Below, piece by piece: positions 16,570 to 24,671 of a stretch of 64,000 bases of DNA. The translations under genes were made by a program, and so were the position numbers. Below the pieces are notes generated by a model. It had not been told where the DNA came from and made no database searches. It saw only the letters and a list, made by a program, of their open reading frames with translations. The number at the start of each line of letters is the position of its first letter. Positions within the stretch are counted from its first letter, which is position 1. Location of the stretch: assembly GCF_011300875.1 (NCBI RefSeq), contig NZ_CP049862.1, forward strand, positions 2,356,001 through 2,420,000. The letters run 5' to 3'. This DNA is from Sanguibacter sp. HDW7 (GTDB taxonomy: Bacteria > Actinomycetota > Actinomycetes > Actinomycetales > Cellulomonadaceae).

Positions 16570-17631
16570 TCAGGCAGCCCCGCCCTGCTCCCCCGCGGCC
16601 GCGGCGCGGCCCCGCCACGTCACGAGCACGACGTGCCGGAGCATCGCGACGAGCACGACCGCCCACACGACGCACGCGATGCCCAGCGCGACCTTGCCGA
16701 GGGACTCCACGAGCGGCAGCCGGTCGACCCGGCCGACGTTGAGCGACGCGACCGCGAACATGCCGACAGGGAAGACGATCGACCACAGCGTCGGCACGTA
16801 CACGAGCGGCACCCGGTGCACGACGTGCCGCCAGAACCCCGCGCCGACGAGCACGGGCACGAGCCACAGGCAGAAGGTCCAGAAGATCGCGACCGTCCCC
16901 GCGACGAGCGCGCGCGTCGCGTCGACCATGGGCGTCGAGCCCATCGCGACGATGTTGCTGCCCGCGACGACCGCGATCGCCATCGCGCCCATCGTCACCC
17001 AGTACGGCGGCTCGAACTCGCGCGGCGTGATGCCGTAGTGGACGATCCGCAGCAGCACGAGGATCCCGACGATCCCGTAGAGGGCGACGCCCACGGACCA
17101 CGAGAGCACCGCGAGGATCCCCACCCAGGCCCGGCCCGTCGTGAGGTGCGGGTGGATGACCGTCAACGCGACCGCGAGCGACTGGCTCGCGACCGCCCAG
17201 ATGAACCACGTGCCGTTCGTGCGCGCGAGGATGCGCTCGCCGTCGCGCGCCATGAGCACCTGCCACGGCAGCAGGTACCCGAAGACGAACCACAGCGCCG
17301 CACCGAGGAGGACGAGCGGCACCGCCACCGCGACGTAGCCCTCGAGGACGAGCCGCACCGCGAGGACATCGGTCGCCGCGACGATCGTGAAGAACGCGAA
17401 CGCGGTCTCCGGGTTGCGCAGGTCGGTCCGCACCGCCTGCGGGTAGGCGACCGCGCGCCAGACGTAGAGGACCCACAGCACGACGTACGCGAGGGCCGCG
17501 ATGACGAGCAGCACGCGCGAGACGGGCTCGAGCCCGACCTCGTGCAGGCCGACCGAGATGATGCCCGTGCCCATGACAAGTGCGAAGTAGCCCGGCGAGA
17601 GCCGCTCGATCTCGGGGTGGTGCCGGCTCAT
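16570..17631 (-). CDS. TDT-family transporter (tellurite resistance/dicarboxylate type)
   Basis: A 353-residue membrane protein with about ten hydrophobic segments. It opens with PEIERLSPGYFALVMGTGIISVGLHEVG, which matches the TehA/Mae1/SLAC1 (TDT) family N-terminus including the VMGTGI motif. Members export anions, C4-dicarboxylates or sulfite, or confer tellurite tolerance; the substrate here is unknown. ATG at 17631 overlaps the TGA of the upstream HIT-like gene as ATGA, giving a two-gene operon. Longer upstream reading would run through that gene and was rejected. Confidence 0.88.
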   Translation of the reverse strand: MSRHHPEIERLSPGYFALVMGTGIISVGLHEVGLEPVSRVLLVIAALAYVVLWVLYVWRAVAYPQAVRTDLRNPETAFAFFTIVAATDVLAVRLVLEGYVAVAVPLVLLGAALWFVFGYLLPWQVLMARDGERILARTNGTWFIWAVASQSLAVALTVIHPHLTTGRAWVGILAVLSWSVGVALYGIVGILVLLRIVHYGITPREFEPPYWVTMGAMAIAVVAGSNIVAMGSTPMVDATRALVAGTVAIFWTFCLWLVPVLVGAGFWRHVVHRVPLVYVPTLWSIVFPVGMFAVASLNVGRVDRLPLVESLGKVALGIACVVWAVVLVAMLRHVVLVTWRGRAAAAGEQGGAA

Positions 17632-18110
17632 ACCGTCGTCCCGCGGCGCAGCGCGTCGATCTCCGCGGCGAGGTCGGCCCGCAGCGCGTCGTGCTGCGGG
17701 CCGAGCGCGTGCGCCGGATCGCGCCAGTGGTCCGGCGTGTAGAGCCACACGGGCTTGCGGACGAGCGCCTCCGGCTCCCAGTCGAAGCGGGGCCACACGT
17801 GCGCGTGGAGGAACGCGTCGGCGTTGCCGAGGATCTCGACGTTGACCCGCCGGTAGGCGGGGTCGCGGCGCGCGCACACGTTCTCGACAGCCGTCGCGAC
17901 GAGGTCGGTGTCGGCGAGGAACGCCACACGCTCCGCGCGCGGCAGGTCGCTCAGCCGGTCGACGCCGGGGACCTTCGTGAGCGCGAGGCTGTAGCCGGGC
18001 AGCCACTGCACGTCGCCGACGACGGCGAACGCCGCGTCGAGCTCCGCGAGGACGGTCGGGTTGCGGCCGTCGAGCGCGGCCCGGACCCTGTCGGTGCGCC
18101 AGTCGGTCAT
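17628..18110 (-). CDS. HIT-like domain protein
   Basis: A 160-residue protein resembling Ap4A hydrolase/HIT proteins. VNVEILGNADAFLHAHVWPRF contains HAHVW, corresponding to the HxHxH active-site loop with the third His replaced by Trp. The middle segment LPGYSLALTKVPGVDRLSDL matches the nucleotide-binding half of the fold. The ATG follows a GGGGAG ribosome site. It overlaps the TDT transporter by four bases; the functional link between the two is unclear. Confidence 0.75.
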   Translation of the reverse strand: MTDWRTDRVRAALDGRNPTVLAELDAAFAVVGDVQWLPGYSLALTKVPGVDRLSDLPRAERVAFLADTDLVATAVENVCARRDPAYRRVNVEILGNADAFLHAHVWPRFDWEPEALVRKPVWLYTPDHWRDPAHALGPQHDALRADLAAEIDALRRGTTV

Positions 18111-18188
18111 GATGCTCCCCGTCGTCCGAGGGCCGGGATCCCGGTCGTCAGGCTCCTACGCTACAGATCCCGGGCGCTCGCGTGCAGG

Positions 18189-18659
18189 TCAGGGCAGGCC
18201 GAGCCACCGCGGAGTCGTCGCGACGTACCGCTCGTACTCGGCGCCGAAGCGTTCGCGGAGCGCGGCCTCCTCAGCAGGGATCTGCAGCCTGTCGATCGCG
18301 GCGACGAAGCCGGCGACGGGCAGCAGCCCGCGCAGCGCGCGACGGTGCACGGCATGCGCGGCAAGCCCGAGCGCCAGCCCCACGTACATGGGGTTGCGCG
18401 TCACGCTGTTCGGCCCGTCGACGACGAGAGCCGTCCCACCGACGTTGACCGGGTTGACCGTCGTCCCCCTCGCACGGAACCGCACGACCGCTCCGAGCCC
18501 GAACCAGCCTGCACCCAGCACGAGGCCGCCGGCCAGCAGCGTCGTGGACCGGCGCGACGGACTCTTGCCCCGCAGCGCGAGCTGCGCACCGAACGCCGCC
18601 GCGGCGAGCGCGGCCGGAGGGATGCGGGGGGAGGACGGGGAGCTCTGCGTCGACGTCAT
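18189..18659 (-). CDS. Membrane methyltransferase, isoprenylcysteine carboxyl methyltransferase-like
   Basis: A 156-residue membrane protein with three to four hydrophobic segments. The conserved C-terminal part reads GPNSVTRNPMYVGLALGLAA, then IPAEEAALRERFGAEYERYVATTPRWL. Arg-Asn-Pro-Met-Tyr and Glu-Glu...Phe-Gly-x-Glu-Tyr are the SAM-binding signature of the ICMT/PEMT-like family, which in bacteria modify small isoprenoid or lipid substrates. The substrate is not evident. The ATG sits six bases after a TAGGTT box. Confidence 0.85.
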   Translation of the reverse strand: MTSTQSSPSSPRIPPAALAAAAFGAQLALRGKSPSRRSTTLLAGGLVLGAGWFGLGAVVRFRARGTTVNPVNVGGTALVVDGPNSVTRNPMYVGLALGLAAHAVHRRALRGLLPVAGFVAAIDRLQIPAEEAALRERFGAEYERYVATTPRWLGLP

Positions 18660-18665
18660 CGTCCG

Positions 18666-18671
18666 AACCTA
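18666..18671 (-). promoter_or_regulatory. -10 box TAGGTT for leaderless methyltransferase transcript
   Basis: On the minus strand TAGGTT ends six bases before the ATG at 18659. Confidence 0.5.
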
Positions 18672-18781
18672 CTCGGCGTCCGGCGATGCCTACCAGAGAT
18701 CGGGGACGCGCAGGACGATCGCCGCGGTTTTGCACGGGGATCGCCGGTGCGGTGGCAGGCGTCCCTGCACATACTGGGGAC

Positions 18782-19927
18782 ATGTCCTTCCACGTCCCCG
18801 ACGGTCTCGTCCCGGCAGGTCGTGACCTGCGCGCCTACACCGACGAGCTGCGCCCCGACCACCCGATCGTTCGCAACGACCGCGACGAATGGGTCCTCCT
18901 CAGCCACGACCTCGTGCGGCGGGCGGCGCTCGATGCGACGACGTTCTCGAGCGCTGCCTCGCGCTTCCGGCAGGTGCCCAACGGGCTCGACGGTGACGAG
19001 CACACGGGCTTCCGGGACGCGCTCGACCCGCTGCTGAGCGCGGAGTCGCTCGCGCGGCACGTGCCCGTTTTCGAGCGGGTCGCGACCGAGCTCGTCGCCC
19101 AGCTGCCGACGGGCGCGACGCTCGACGCGGTGGGTCAGATCGGCGCGGTGTTCGCCGTCCGCGCGCAGAGCGCGTGGCTCGGCTGGCCGTCGTCGGTCGA
19201 GGACCGCCTGCTCGCGTGGATCGGTGAGAACTACGCAGCGACCCGCTCGGGCAACCTCGCCCGCACGCGGCAGGTTGCCGAGGACTTCGACGAGATCATC
19301 CGCACCGTCCTCGCGGGCCGCAGCCCCGACGCGTCGGCGGACGCGGACGTCACCGACCAGCTGCTCGCCGTGACGATCGACGGCACGCCGCTCGACCATG
19401 ACGACGTCGTCTCGGTGCTGCGCAACTGGACGGGCGGCGACCTCGGCTCGATCGCGCTGTGCACGGGCGTGCTCGTCCACGGCCTCGCCACCTCCCCCGC
19501 GCTCCAGGCACGCCTGCGCTCGGGCGTCTCGGACGCGGAGGTCGACGCGATCTGCGACGAGCTGCTGCGCCGCGACTCGCCGTTCATCGGCAACCGACGC
19601 GTGACGACCTGCCCCGTCGACCTCGACGGCGTGCAGATCCCGGCCGGGGCGAAGGTCAAGCTCCACTGGACGTCCGCGAACCGCGACGAGCAGGTGTTCG
19701 ACGACCCAGACGTGCTCGACGCCGAGGGCAACGCGCCCCACAACCTCGTCTACGGCATCGGCAAGCACGTGTGCCCCGGCCGGACGCTCGCGACGATCGA
19801 GCTGCGCACGCTCGTGCGCGCGCTGCTCGCGGGGACCGAGACGCTCGAGCTCGCCCCGGACGCCGAGCCGGTGCGCGAGGTCGCGCCCGTCGGCGGCTGG
19901 GCGAGCGTCCCGGTCGTGCTCGGCTGA
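18782..19927 (+). CDS. Cytochrome P450
   Basis: A 381-residue soluble bacterial P450, which activates O2 at a Cys-ligated haem. The haem loop YGIGKHVCPGRTLA places the axial Cys at 331, and DELLRRDSPF supplies the ExxR of helix K. The I-helix reads NWTGGDLGSIALC (about 215-227). Asp220 can serve as the acid, but the usual following Thr is Leu221, so proton delivery is atypical. ATG at 18782 gives a normal-length enzyme and lies six bases after CATACT, a leaderless-type -10; upstream in-frame starts fall in the neighbouring promoter region. No ferredoxin is adjacent. Substrate unknown. Confidence 0.92.
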   Translation: MSFHVPDGLVPAGRDLRAYTDELRPDHPIVRNDRDEWVLLSHDLVRRAALDATTFSSAASRFRQVPNGLDGDEHTGFRDALDPLLSAESLARHVPVFERVATELVAQLPTGATLDAVGQIGAVFAVRAQSAWLGWPSSVEDRLLAWIGENYAATRSGNLARTRQVAEDFDEIIRTVLAGRSPDASADADVTDQLLAVTIDGTPLDHDDVVSVLRNWTGGDLGSIALCTGVLVHGLATSPALQARLRSGVSDAEVDAICDELLRRDSPFIGNRRVTTCPVDLDGVQIPAGAKVKLHWTSANRDEQVFDDPDVLDAEGNAPHNLVYGIGKHVCPGRTLATIELRTLVRALLAGTETLELAPDAEPVREVAPVGGWASVPVVLG

Positions 19928-20255
19928 CCTCGTCTCGGTCTGCGCCTCGGCACCGGCCGAGGAGCTCGCGCAGCCACATGTCGACCTCGCGCATCGTCGC
20001 GACGTCGAGCGGTCCTGCAGCCGGACTGCTCACGGGCTTCGGGCTCAGGCGTGGACGGGAGCGTCGCGAGCGACGGCCCGCCGAGGTGAGGGACGGTGTA
20101 GGGTCCAAGTTGCTACGGAATCACCTGTAGAAAATAGAGGAGGATGCTCCGGCGCCCGCAGCGGGACCCGACGCTCTCGTCCCGACGGGCGACGCGCGCC
20201 TGCGCACCCTGCGCGCGGACGCCGTCGCCCGAGCACCCGTCACCCAGGAGGACAC
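19928..20255. other. 328-base gap between P450 and DUF2249 gene
   Basis: A weak hairpin at 19945-19962 (CCTCGGC/GCCGAGG, loop ACCG) may terminate the P450 mRNA. A locally AT-richer stretch at 20108-20140 with an AGAGGAGG site looks like a promoter and leader. From 20134 to the TGA at 20257 a frame with clean high-GC3 codon use encodes about 40 residues but has no ATG, GTG or TTG. It ends in ATGA overlap with the DUF2249 start. Nothing else is supported. Confidence 0.4.
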
Positions 20256-20492
20256 ATGATCAACGACCCGCAGCTCGACGTACGCAACGACGTGCCGCAG
20301 CGCCGCCACGAGCTGATCCTGCAGACCTACCACGACCTGCAGGCCGGCGCGGCGTTCGAGCTCGTCAACGACCACGACCCCAAGCCGCTCTGGTACCAGT
20401 TCGACGCCGAGTTCCCGGGCCAGTTCACGTGGGACTACCTCGAGCAGGGCCCCGAGGTCTGGCGCGTCCGCATCGGCCGCCCCGCCGCCTGA
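20256..20492 (+). CDS. DUF2249 domain protein
   Basis: A 78-residue protein consisting of one DUF2249 domain: LDVRNDVPQRRHELILQTYHDL, then AFELVNDHDPKPLWYQFDAE. The domain is related to SirA/TusA-like folds and is often found beside hemerythrin or nitrogen-oxide metabolism genes. Its biochemical role is unknown. ATG at 20256 has a strong AGGAGG ribosome site. The NDHDPKPL motif and short length match stand-alone members. It is followed by a hairpin, so it is probably transcribed alone from the AT-richer region upstream. Confidence 0.85.
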   Translation: MINDPQLDVRNDVPQRRHELILQTYHDLQAGAAFELVNDHDPKPLWYQFDAEFPGQFTWDYLEQGPEVWRVRIGRPAA

Positions 20493-20499
20493 GCGACCG

Positions 20500-20531
20500 T
20501 GCGGGGGCCGGCCCTCGGCACCGGCCCCGCA
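20500..20531 (+). terminator. Hairpin after DUF2249 gene
   Basis: TGCGGGGGCCGG pairs with CCGGCCCCGCA (one bulged G) across a nine-base loop, starting eight bases after the stop codon. Confidence 0.65.
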
Positions 20532-20583
20532 CCACCCTCCGCGCCCCCGCGCCAGGTGCTGACGTGCCTGACACACTGGGCGG

Positions 20584-21213
20584 ATGGGTATGACCTGGCC
20601 CGACGTCTGGGCGCTCGTCCACACGGAACGACGCCTGCTCGCCGACGACCTCGCCGCGCTCGACGCAGCCGCATGGGACGTCCCGTCGCTCTGCGGCGGC
20701 TGGTCCGTGCACGACGTCGTCGCGCACCTCGTCGACACCGCGCACATGGGCAGGCGCGGGTTCGTCACGAGCATGGCGCGCGCCCGCGGCGACTTCGACC
20801 TCGCCAACGCTCACGGCGTCGCCCGCCACCGGCACGACGATCCCGCACGGACGCTCGACGCCCTGCGCGCGACGGTGGACCTCCGCAGGACGCCGCCCGC
20901 GCACCGCGCGACGCGCCTCGTCGAGGTGTTCGTCCACGGCGAGGATGTCCGTCGGCCGCTCGGCCTCGAAGGCCGCTACCCGCGTGCCGGCCTCTACGAG
21001 GCGATCGCCCACCAGCTCCGCACGCGGCGGCCCTTCGGCGGCGGGCGCGAGATCGCGGCAGGGCTCCGCCTCACTGACGGCACCACGTCGTGGGGAGAGG
21101 GCCCCGAGGTCGCGGGACGCACGATCGACCTGCTGCTCGTCGCGACCGGCCGGCACGTCGACCCCGGTCTCCTCGCGGGACCTGGCGCGTCGACGCTTGT
21201 CGCGCGCCTCTAG
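20584..21213 (+). CDS. Mycothiol-dependent maleylpyruvate isomerase (MDMPI) family protein
   Basis: A 209-residue protein of the TIGR03083/DinB-like superfamily typical of Actinobacteria. The N-terminal helical MDMPI domain reads ERRLLADDLAALDAAAWDVPSLCGGWSVHDVVAHL, where the CGGWSVHDVVAHL segment carries a conserved metal-binding His. EVFVHGEDVRRPL supplies the second metal-binding His region. Members use mycothiol in isomerisation or detoxification, though most are uncharacterised. ATG at 20584 lies six bases after CACACT. Its TAG overlaps the stop of the convergent GNAT gene at CTAG. Confidence 0.85.
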   Translation: MGMTWPDVWALVHTERRLLADDLAALDAAAWDVPSLCGGWSVHDVVAHLVDTAHMGRRGFVTSMARARGDFDLANAHGVARHRHDDPARTLDALRATVDLRRTPPAHRATRLVEVFVHGEDVRRPLGLEGRYPRAGLYEAIAHQLRTRRPFGGGREIAAGLRLTDGTTSWGEGPEVAGRTIDLLLVATGRHVDPGLLAGPGASTLVARL

Positions 21214-21695
21214 CGGTCCGTCACAGCGGGCGCGCCCGCGAGCCGCAGGTGGAGCAGCGGGTAGGGCCGGCCCTCGCCGTCGAGGGCGCTGCGCCCGACG
21301 ACCTCGAAGCCGCGGTGCTCGTAGAAGCCCGCGGCCTGCGGGTTCTGCTCGTTGACGTCGACAGTGACGACACCGAGCTGCGTGACCGCGTGTTCGAGGA
21401 GCGCGCTCCCGACGCCCGTACCGCGCGCGTCGGCGGAGACGAAGAGCATCTCGAGGCTCGTCCCGTGGACGCCAGCGAACCCGACGACGGTGCCGTCGCG
21501 CTCGGCGACGCGCAGCTCGACGTGCGGGAAGTAGTCGGGCACGAGGTGCGCCGCGATATCGTCGCGGTCTGCCGGGGCGAGAAAGCCGTGCGTCGCGTCG
21601 ACGGCACTGCGCCAGACCTCCAGGAGGCGCGGGAGCTCCTCCGGACCGCGCAGGCTGCGGATCACGATTGTCGTCGAGAGGTTCTCCTCGGTCAT
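21210..21695 (-). CDS. GNAT family N-acetyltransferase
   Basis: A 161-residue acetyltransferase. HGTSLEMLFVSADARGTGVGSALLEHAV contains the acetyl-CoA pyrophosphate loop RGTGVG, and QNPQAAGFYEHRGFEVVGRS is the C-terminal GNAT motif. The sequence resembles PhnO/YjaB-type small-molecule acetyltransferases. ATG at 21695 has a GAGGAG ribosome site; an upstream in-frame opening to 21851 would cross the preceding gene's terminator. The last four bases overlap the convergent MDMPI gene stop. Confidence 0.85.
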   Translation of the reverse strand: MTEENLSTTIVIRSLRGPEELPRLLEVWRSAVDATHGFLAPADRDDIAAHLVPDYFPHVELRVAERDGTVVGFAGVHGTSLEMLFVSADARGTGVGSALLEHAVTQLGVVTVDVNEQNPQAAGFYEHRGFEVVGRSALDGEGRPYPLLHLRLAGAPAVTDR

Positions 21696-21780
21696 GGCGG
21701 CGGGCTCCTCGTCGTCGGTCGGAACTTCCCACGCTACCCGGGTCAGCGAGCTGTTTTCGAGGAGCTGCGGGCGGATCGCC

Positions 21781-21817
21781 CCGAGGTCCGGGCTCCCCCG
21801 GGGGGCCCGGACCTCGG
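21781..21817 (-). terminator. Strong hairpin after flavin reductase gene
   Basis: CCGAGGTCCGGGC and its exact complement form a 13-base stem, extended inward by C-G pairs. It lies 10 bases downstream of the TAG-side end of the 703-residue gene on the minus strand. Confidence 0.75.
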
Positions 21818-21826
21818 CCGGGCTGC

Positions 21827-23938
21827 TCAGAGCGTCGTCGCAACCTTCCACGACGAGTGGATCGCCCCGTGGATGTAGTTGACCTCGCCCGCGTCGCCGA
21901 CGACGTCGACGGACACACCCGCGTCACGCAGCGCGTCCGCGAGCGGCGACGCCGACGTCGTGCCCTCTGCGTACACGACCATGTCGGCGCGCGCCGTGCG
22001 CTGCTCGTCGCCCTCGGCGTACTCGACGACGTCCTTCGTGATGCGCGTGACCGTGACGTTGCGGTGGATGTCGACGCCGTGGTGCGTCGCGTCCTTCACG
22101 GCTGTCCAGCGGCGCGGCATCGCGAGCGGCAGGCCGAGCTGCTGCGCCTCGTGGAGGAGCGTCACCTTCTTGCCGCGCTCGGCGAGGAACTCCGAGAGCT
22201 CGAGCCCGACGAGCGAGCCACCGATGACGGTGACGTGCTTGGCCATCGGCAGGAAGATCTTCGTCGCCTCGCGGACGATCGTCGGGCTCTTCGTGAGCCC
22301 CGAGAGACGCCCGAGCTTGCCGACGGTCGCGAGGAATGCGCCCGCTTCCTCGGCGGTCGCGGTGCCGAGCATCATCGCGCGCATCGTGTCGCCCGTCTGC
22401 ACGTTCGGCAGGTCGCCGCCCGGCAGGTCGGGCTTGGGGCGCACGGCGCCCGTCGCGACGATGACGTGGTCGGCCCGCAGCTCCCGGACGAGCTCGGGCG
22501 TCGCGACCGTGTTGAGGCGCACCGCGATCCGCAGGCGCTTGATCTCCGCCTTGAGCCAGCGCAGCAGGCGCTCGTTGTCGGGCGTCGTCATCGTCGAGAA
22601 CCACATCGTGCCGCCCAGGCGATCGGACTTGTCGACGATCGTCACGCGGTGCCCGCGTTCGGTGAGGACGCGAGCGCTCTCCATGCCCGCAGGCCCCGCA
22701 CCCACGACGACGACGTGCTTGGACGCCGACGCCGGACGCAGCGGCAGGATGGTCTCGTTGCCGAGCGCCGGGTTGACCGCGCAGAACGGGGTGTCGTCGA
22801 AGAAGTTCTCCGTGACGCACAGGTAGCAGTTGATGCAGGGGCGCACCTCGGCGGCGCGGCCCTCGCGGAGCTTCTTCGGCAGGTCCGGGTCGGCGAGGAG
22901 CTGCCGGCCCATGGCCGCGAAGTCGACCTTGCCCTCGGCGATCGCCTTCTCCGAGACCTCCGGCAGCATGCGGCCGACGGCGATGACGGGGATCGAGACG
23001 TGCTTCTTGATCTCCGCGGCGTTGTCGAGGTACGCGCCGACCTTGTTGGGCAGCGGGCCGTCGGTGAAGTTGTCGAACGGGTTGCGGCCCCAGCCGGTGA
23101 CGTGGATGGCGTCGGCCCCGGCCTTCTCAAACATCGCCGACGCACGGCTCGACTCGGCGAGCGTGAGCCCGCCCTCCTGGCCGTACTCCTCGCCCGCGAC
23201 GCGCACGAGCACCGCGAGACGGTCCCCCACGCGCTCCTTGACCGCCGAGATGACCTCGCACGCGAGGCGCGCACGGTTCTCGAGCGAGCCGCCGTACTGG
23301 TCGGTGCGCTTGTTGTCCCGCTGGTTGAGGAAGACGCCGAGGATGTAGCCGTGCGCGACGTGGATCTCGATCGCGTCGCAGCCGGCCTTCGCGACGCGCT
23401 CGGCGGCGTCGGCCCAGTCGACGACGAGCTTGTCGACGTCCTCCTGCGTCATCGCGTGGTACGTCGTCTGCTTGCCCGCCGTCGCGGCGCCCATCTTCGC
23501 GAGCTCCTCGGGCGTGCAGTCCGCGAGCGCCGCCATCGAATAGCTGTAGTCGGGCTGGTTGGGGGCGATGACCGGGCGGTCGTTCGCGGTGTCGACCCGG
23601 GCGACCTTGCCGTGGTGCGTCGACTGGATGCACAGCTTGGAGCCGGCGGCGTGGACGGCGTCGGCTAGCGCCTTGAGGCCCGGAATGAAGCGGTCCTCGG
23701 AGAGGCCCGGCTCCTTCATGGAGGCCGCGCCGTAGGGAAACGTGATGGCGCACGCTCCGGTGATGACGAGGCCTGCTCCGCCCGCGGCGCGTGCGACGTA
23801 GTGGTCGATCTCAGGCTGCTCGATCTCGCCGTGCTCGGACACGTTCATGTCCATCGCGGGGAGGCCGATGCGGTTCTCCAACCGCATCGGCCCGATCTCT
23901 CCAGGTGCCAGCAGATGGACGAACGATGCGCTACTCAT
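21827..23938 (-). CDS. NADH:flavin oxidoreductase / enoate reductase-type Fe-S flavoenzyme
   Basis: A 703-residue cytoplasmic enzyme like 2,4-dienoyl-CoA reductase FadH. Residues 1-360 form an old-yellow-enzyme TIM barrel (LAPGEIGPMRLENRI; EIHVAHGYILGVFLNQRDNKRTDQYGGSLENRARL). A [4Fe-4S] motif follows at C368, C371, C374 and C386. Residues 405-700 are a tandem FAD/NAD(P)-binding unit beginning VVVGAGPAGMESARVL. Electrons pass from NAD(P)H through FAD and Fe-S to FMN to reduce an activated C=C bond. ATG at 23938 is chosen as the start of the conserved N-terminus; its ribosome site is weak. It is followed by a strong hairpin and diverges from the DUF1801-like gene. Confidence 0.92.
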   Translation of the reverse strand: MSSASFVHLLAPGEIGPMRLENRIGLPAMDMNVSEHGEIEQPEIDHYVARAAGGAGLVITGACAITFPYGAASMKEPGLSEDRFIPGLKALADAVHAAGSKLCIQSTHHGKVARVDTANDRPVIAPNQPDYSYSMAALADCTPEELAKMGAATAGKQTTYHAMTQEDVDKLVVDWADAAERVAKAGCDAIEIHVAHGYILGVFLNQRDNKRTDQYGGSLENRARLACEVISAVKERVGDRLAVLVRVAGEEYGQEGGLTLAESSRASAMFEKAGADAIHVTGWGRNPFDNFTDGPLPNKVGAYLDNAAEIKKHVSIPVIAVGRMLPEVSEKAIAEGKVDFAAMGRQLLADPDLPKKLREGRAAEVRPCINCYLCVTENFFDDTPFCAVNPALGNETILPLRPASASKHVVVVGAGPAGMESARVLTERGHRVTIVDKSDRLGGTMWFSTMTTPDNERLLRWLKAEIKRLRIAVRLNTVATPELVRELRADHVIVATGAVRPKPDLPGGDLPNVQTGDTMRAMMLGTATAEEAGAFLATVGKLGRLSGLTKSPTIVREATKIFLPMAKHVTVIGGSLVGLELSEFLAERGKKVTLLHEAQQLGLPLAMPRRWTAVKDATHHGVDIHRNVTVTRITKDVVEYAEGDEQRTARADMVVYAEGTTSASPLADALRDAGVSVDVVGDAGEVNYIHGAIHSSWKVATTL

Positions 23939-24074
23939 TCTGCTATGGGGACGCCGTGTCAGATCCCGTCCTGGCCATTTCGAGAGTGGCGATGGCCACG
24001 GCGCCAGGGACCAACGTCCCACACCTCGTGGCCGACGCGCGCCCCCGGGGGCGGCGCGAGCCGAGCGGCCTGCA

Positions 24075-24130
24075 CGCGGTTCTCAGCCATACACGCAGTT
24101 CTGGACGCGCGTGCACGACTGAGAACCGCG
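24075..24130. promoter_or_regulatory. Inverted repeat in divergent promoter region
   Basis: CGCGGTTCTCAG at 24075-24086 is the exact inverse of 24119-24130. Between them CACGCAGTTCTGG resembles a direct repeat of the left arm. It lies between the divergent flavoenzyme and DUF1801-like genes, so an operator for both is possible. Confidence 0.4.
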
Positions 24131-24230
24131 CGTAGGCGGGCCCGGTCGACGGATCGACAGGACCGCGGCGCGCGCGTGAGGATGGAGACCTGCCCGACGT
24201 CGGTGTCGGGCCCGACGCTTGGAGGAGCAC

Positions 24231-24665
24231 ATGGCCGACGCGAACGCAGGACTCTCGAAGGAGGAGCGCGACGCCGTCAAGCAGCGCGCCGCCGAGCTGC
24301 GCGCGCAGGAGAAGGCCGGCAAGAGCCGCGCCGCCGGCGAGAAGGCCGTGCGCGAGGCGATCGACGCGATGCCCGAGGCCGACCAGATCCTCGCCGAGGG
24401 CATCGACCGCATCGTCACCGAGGTCGCCCCGCACCTCATGCCGAAGACCTGGTACAGCTTCCCTGCGTACACCGACGCGGCCGGCAAGGTCGTCGTCTTC
24501 TTCAAGGCCGCCGCGAAGTACGAGTCGCGCTACGCGACCCTCGGCTTCGAGGAGGCCGCGCAGCTCGACGACGGTGCCATGTGGGTGACGTCCTTCGCCC
24601 TCACCGCCTGGACCGACGAGGTCGAGCAGCAGATCACGGACCTCGTCCGCCGAGCAGCGGGGTAG
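24231..24665 (+). CDS. DUF1801/YdhG-like protein
   Basis: A 144-residue soluble protein. A charged, Lys/Glu/Ala-rich helical N-terminus (about 1-45) leads into ADQILAEGIDRIVTEVAPHLMPKTWYSFPAYTDAAGKVVVFFKAAAKYESRYATLGF. This resembles the DUF1801 (YdhG/frataxin-like) fold of small actinobacterial proteins, whose role is not settled. ATG at 24231 follows GGAGGAG. The stop is six bases before the tocopherol-cyclase-like gene, so they form an operon. Confidence 0.7.
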   Translation: MADANAGLSKEERDAVKQRAAELRAQEKAGKSRAAGEKAVREAIDAMPEADQILAEGIDRIVTEVAPHLMPKTWYSFPAYTDAAGKVVVFFKAAAKYESRYATLGFEEAAQLDDGAMWVTSFALTAWTDEVEQQITDLVRRAAG

Positions 24666-24671
24666 CACGCC

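Noticed and set aside
19656-20108. Minus-strand gene ending in REVDMWLRELLGRC
   Set aside because: A short plausible helix is seen, but the frame runs into P450 antisense without a stop and has no ribosome site; too little to call a gene or remnant.
21668-23668. Plus-strand open frame of about 660 codons over the flavoenzyme gene
   Set aside because: Antisense shadow; the minus strand carries clear OYE, Fe-S and FAD motifs.
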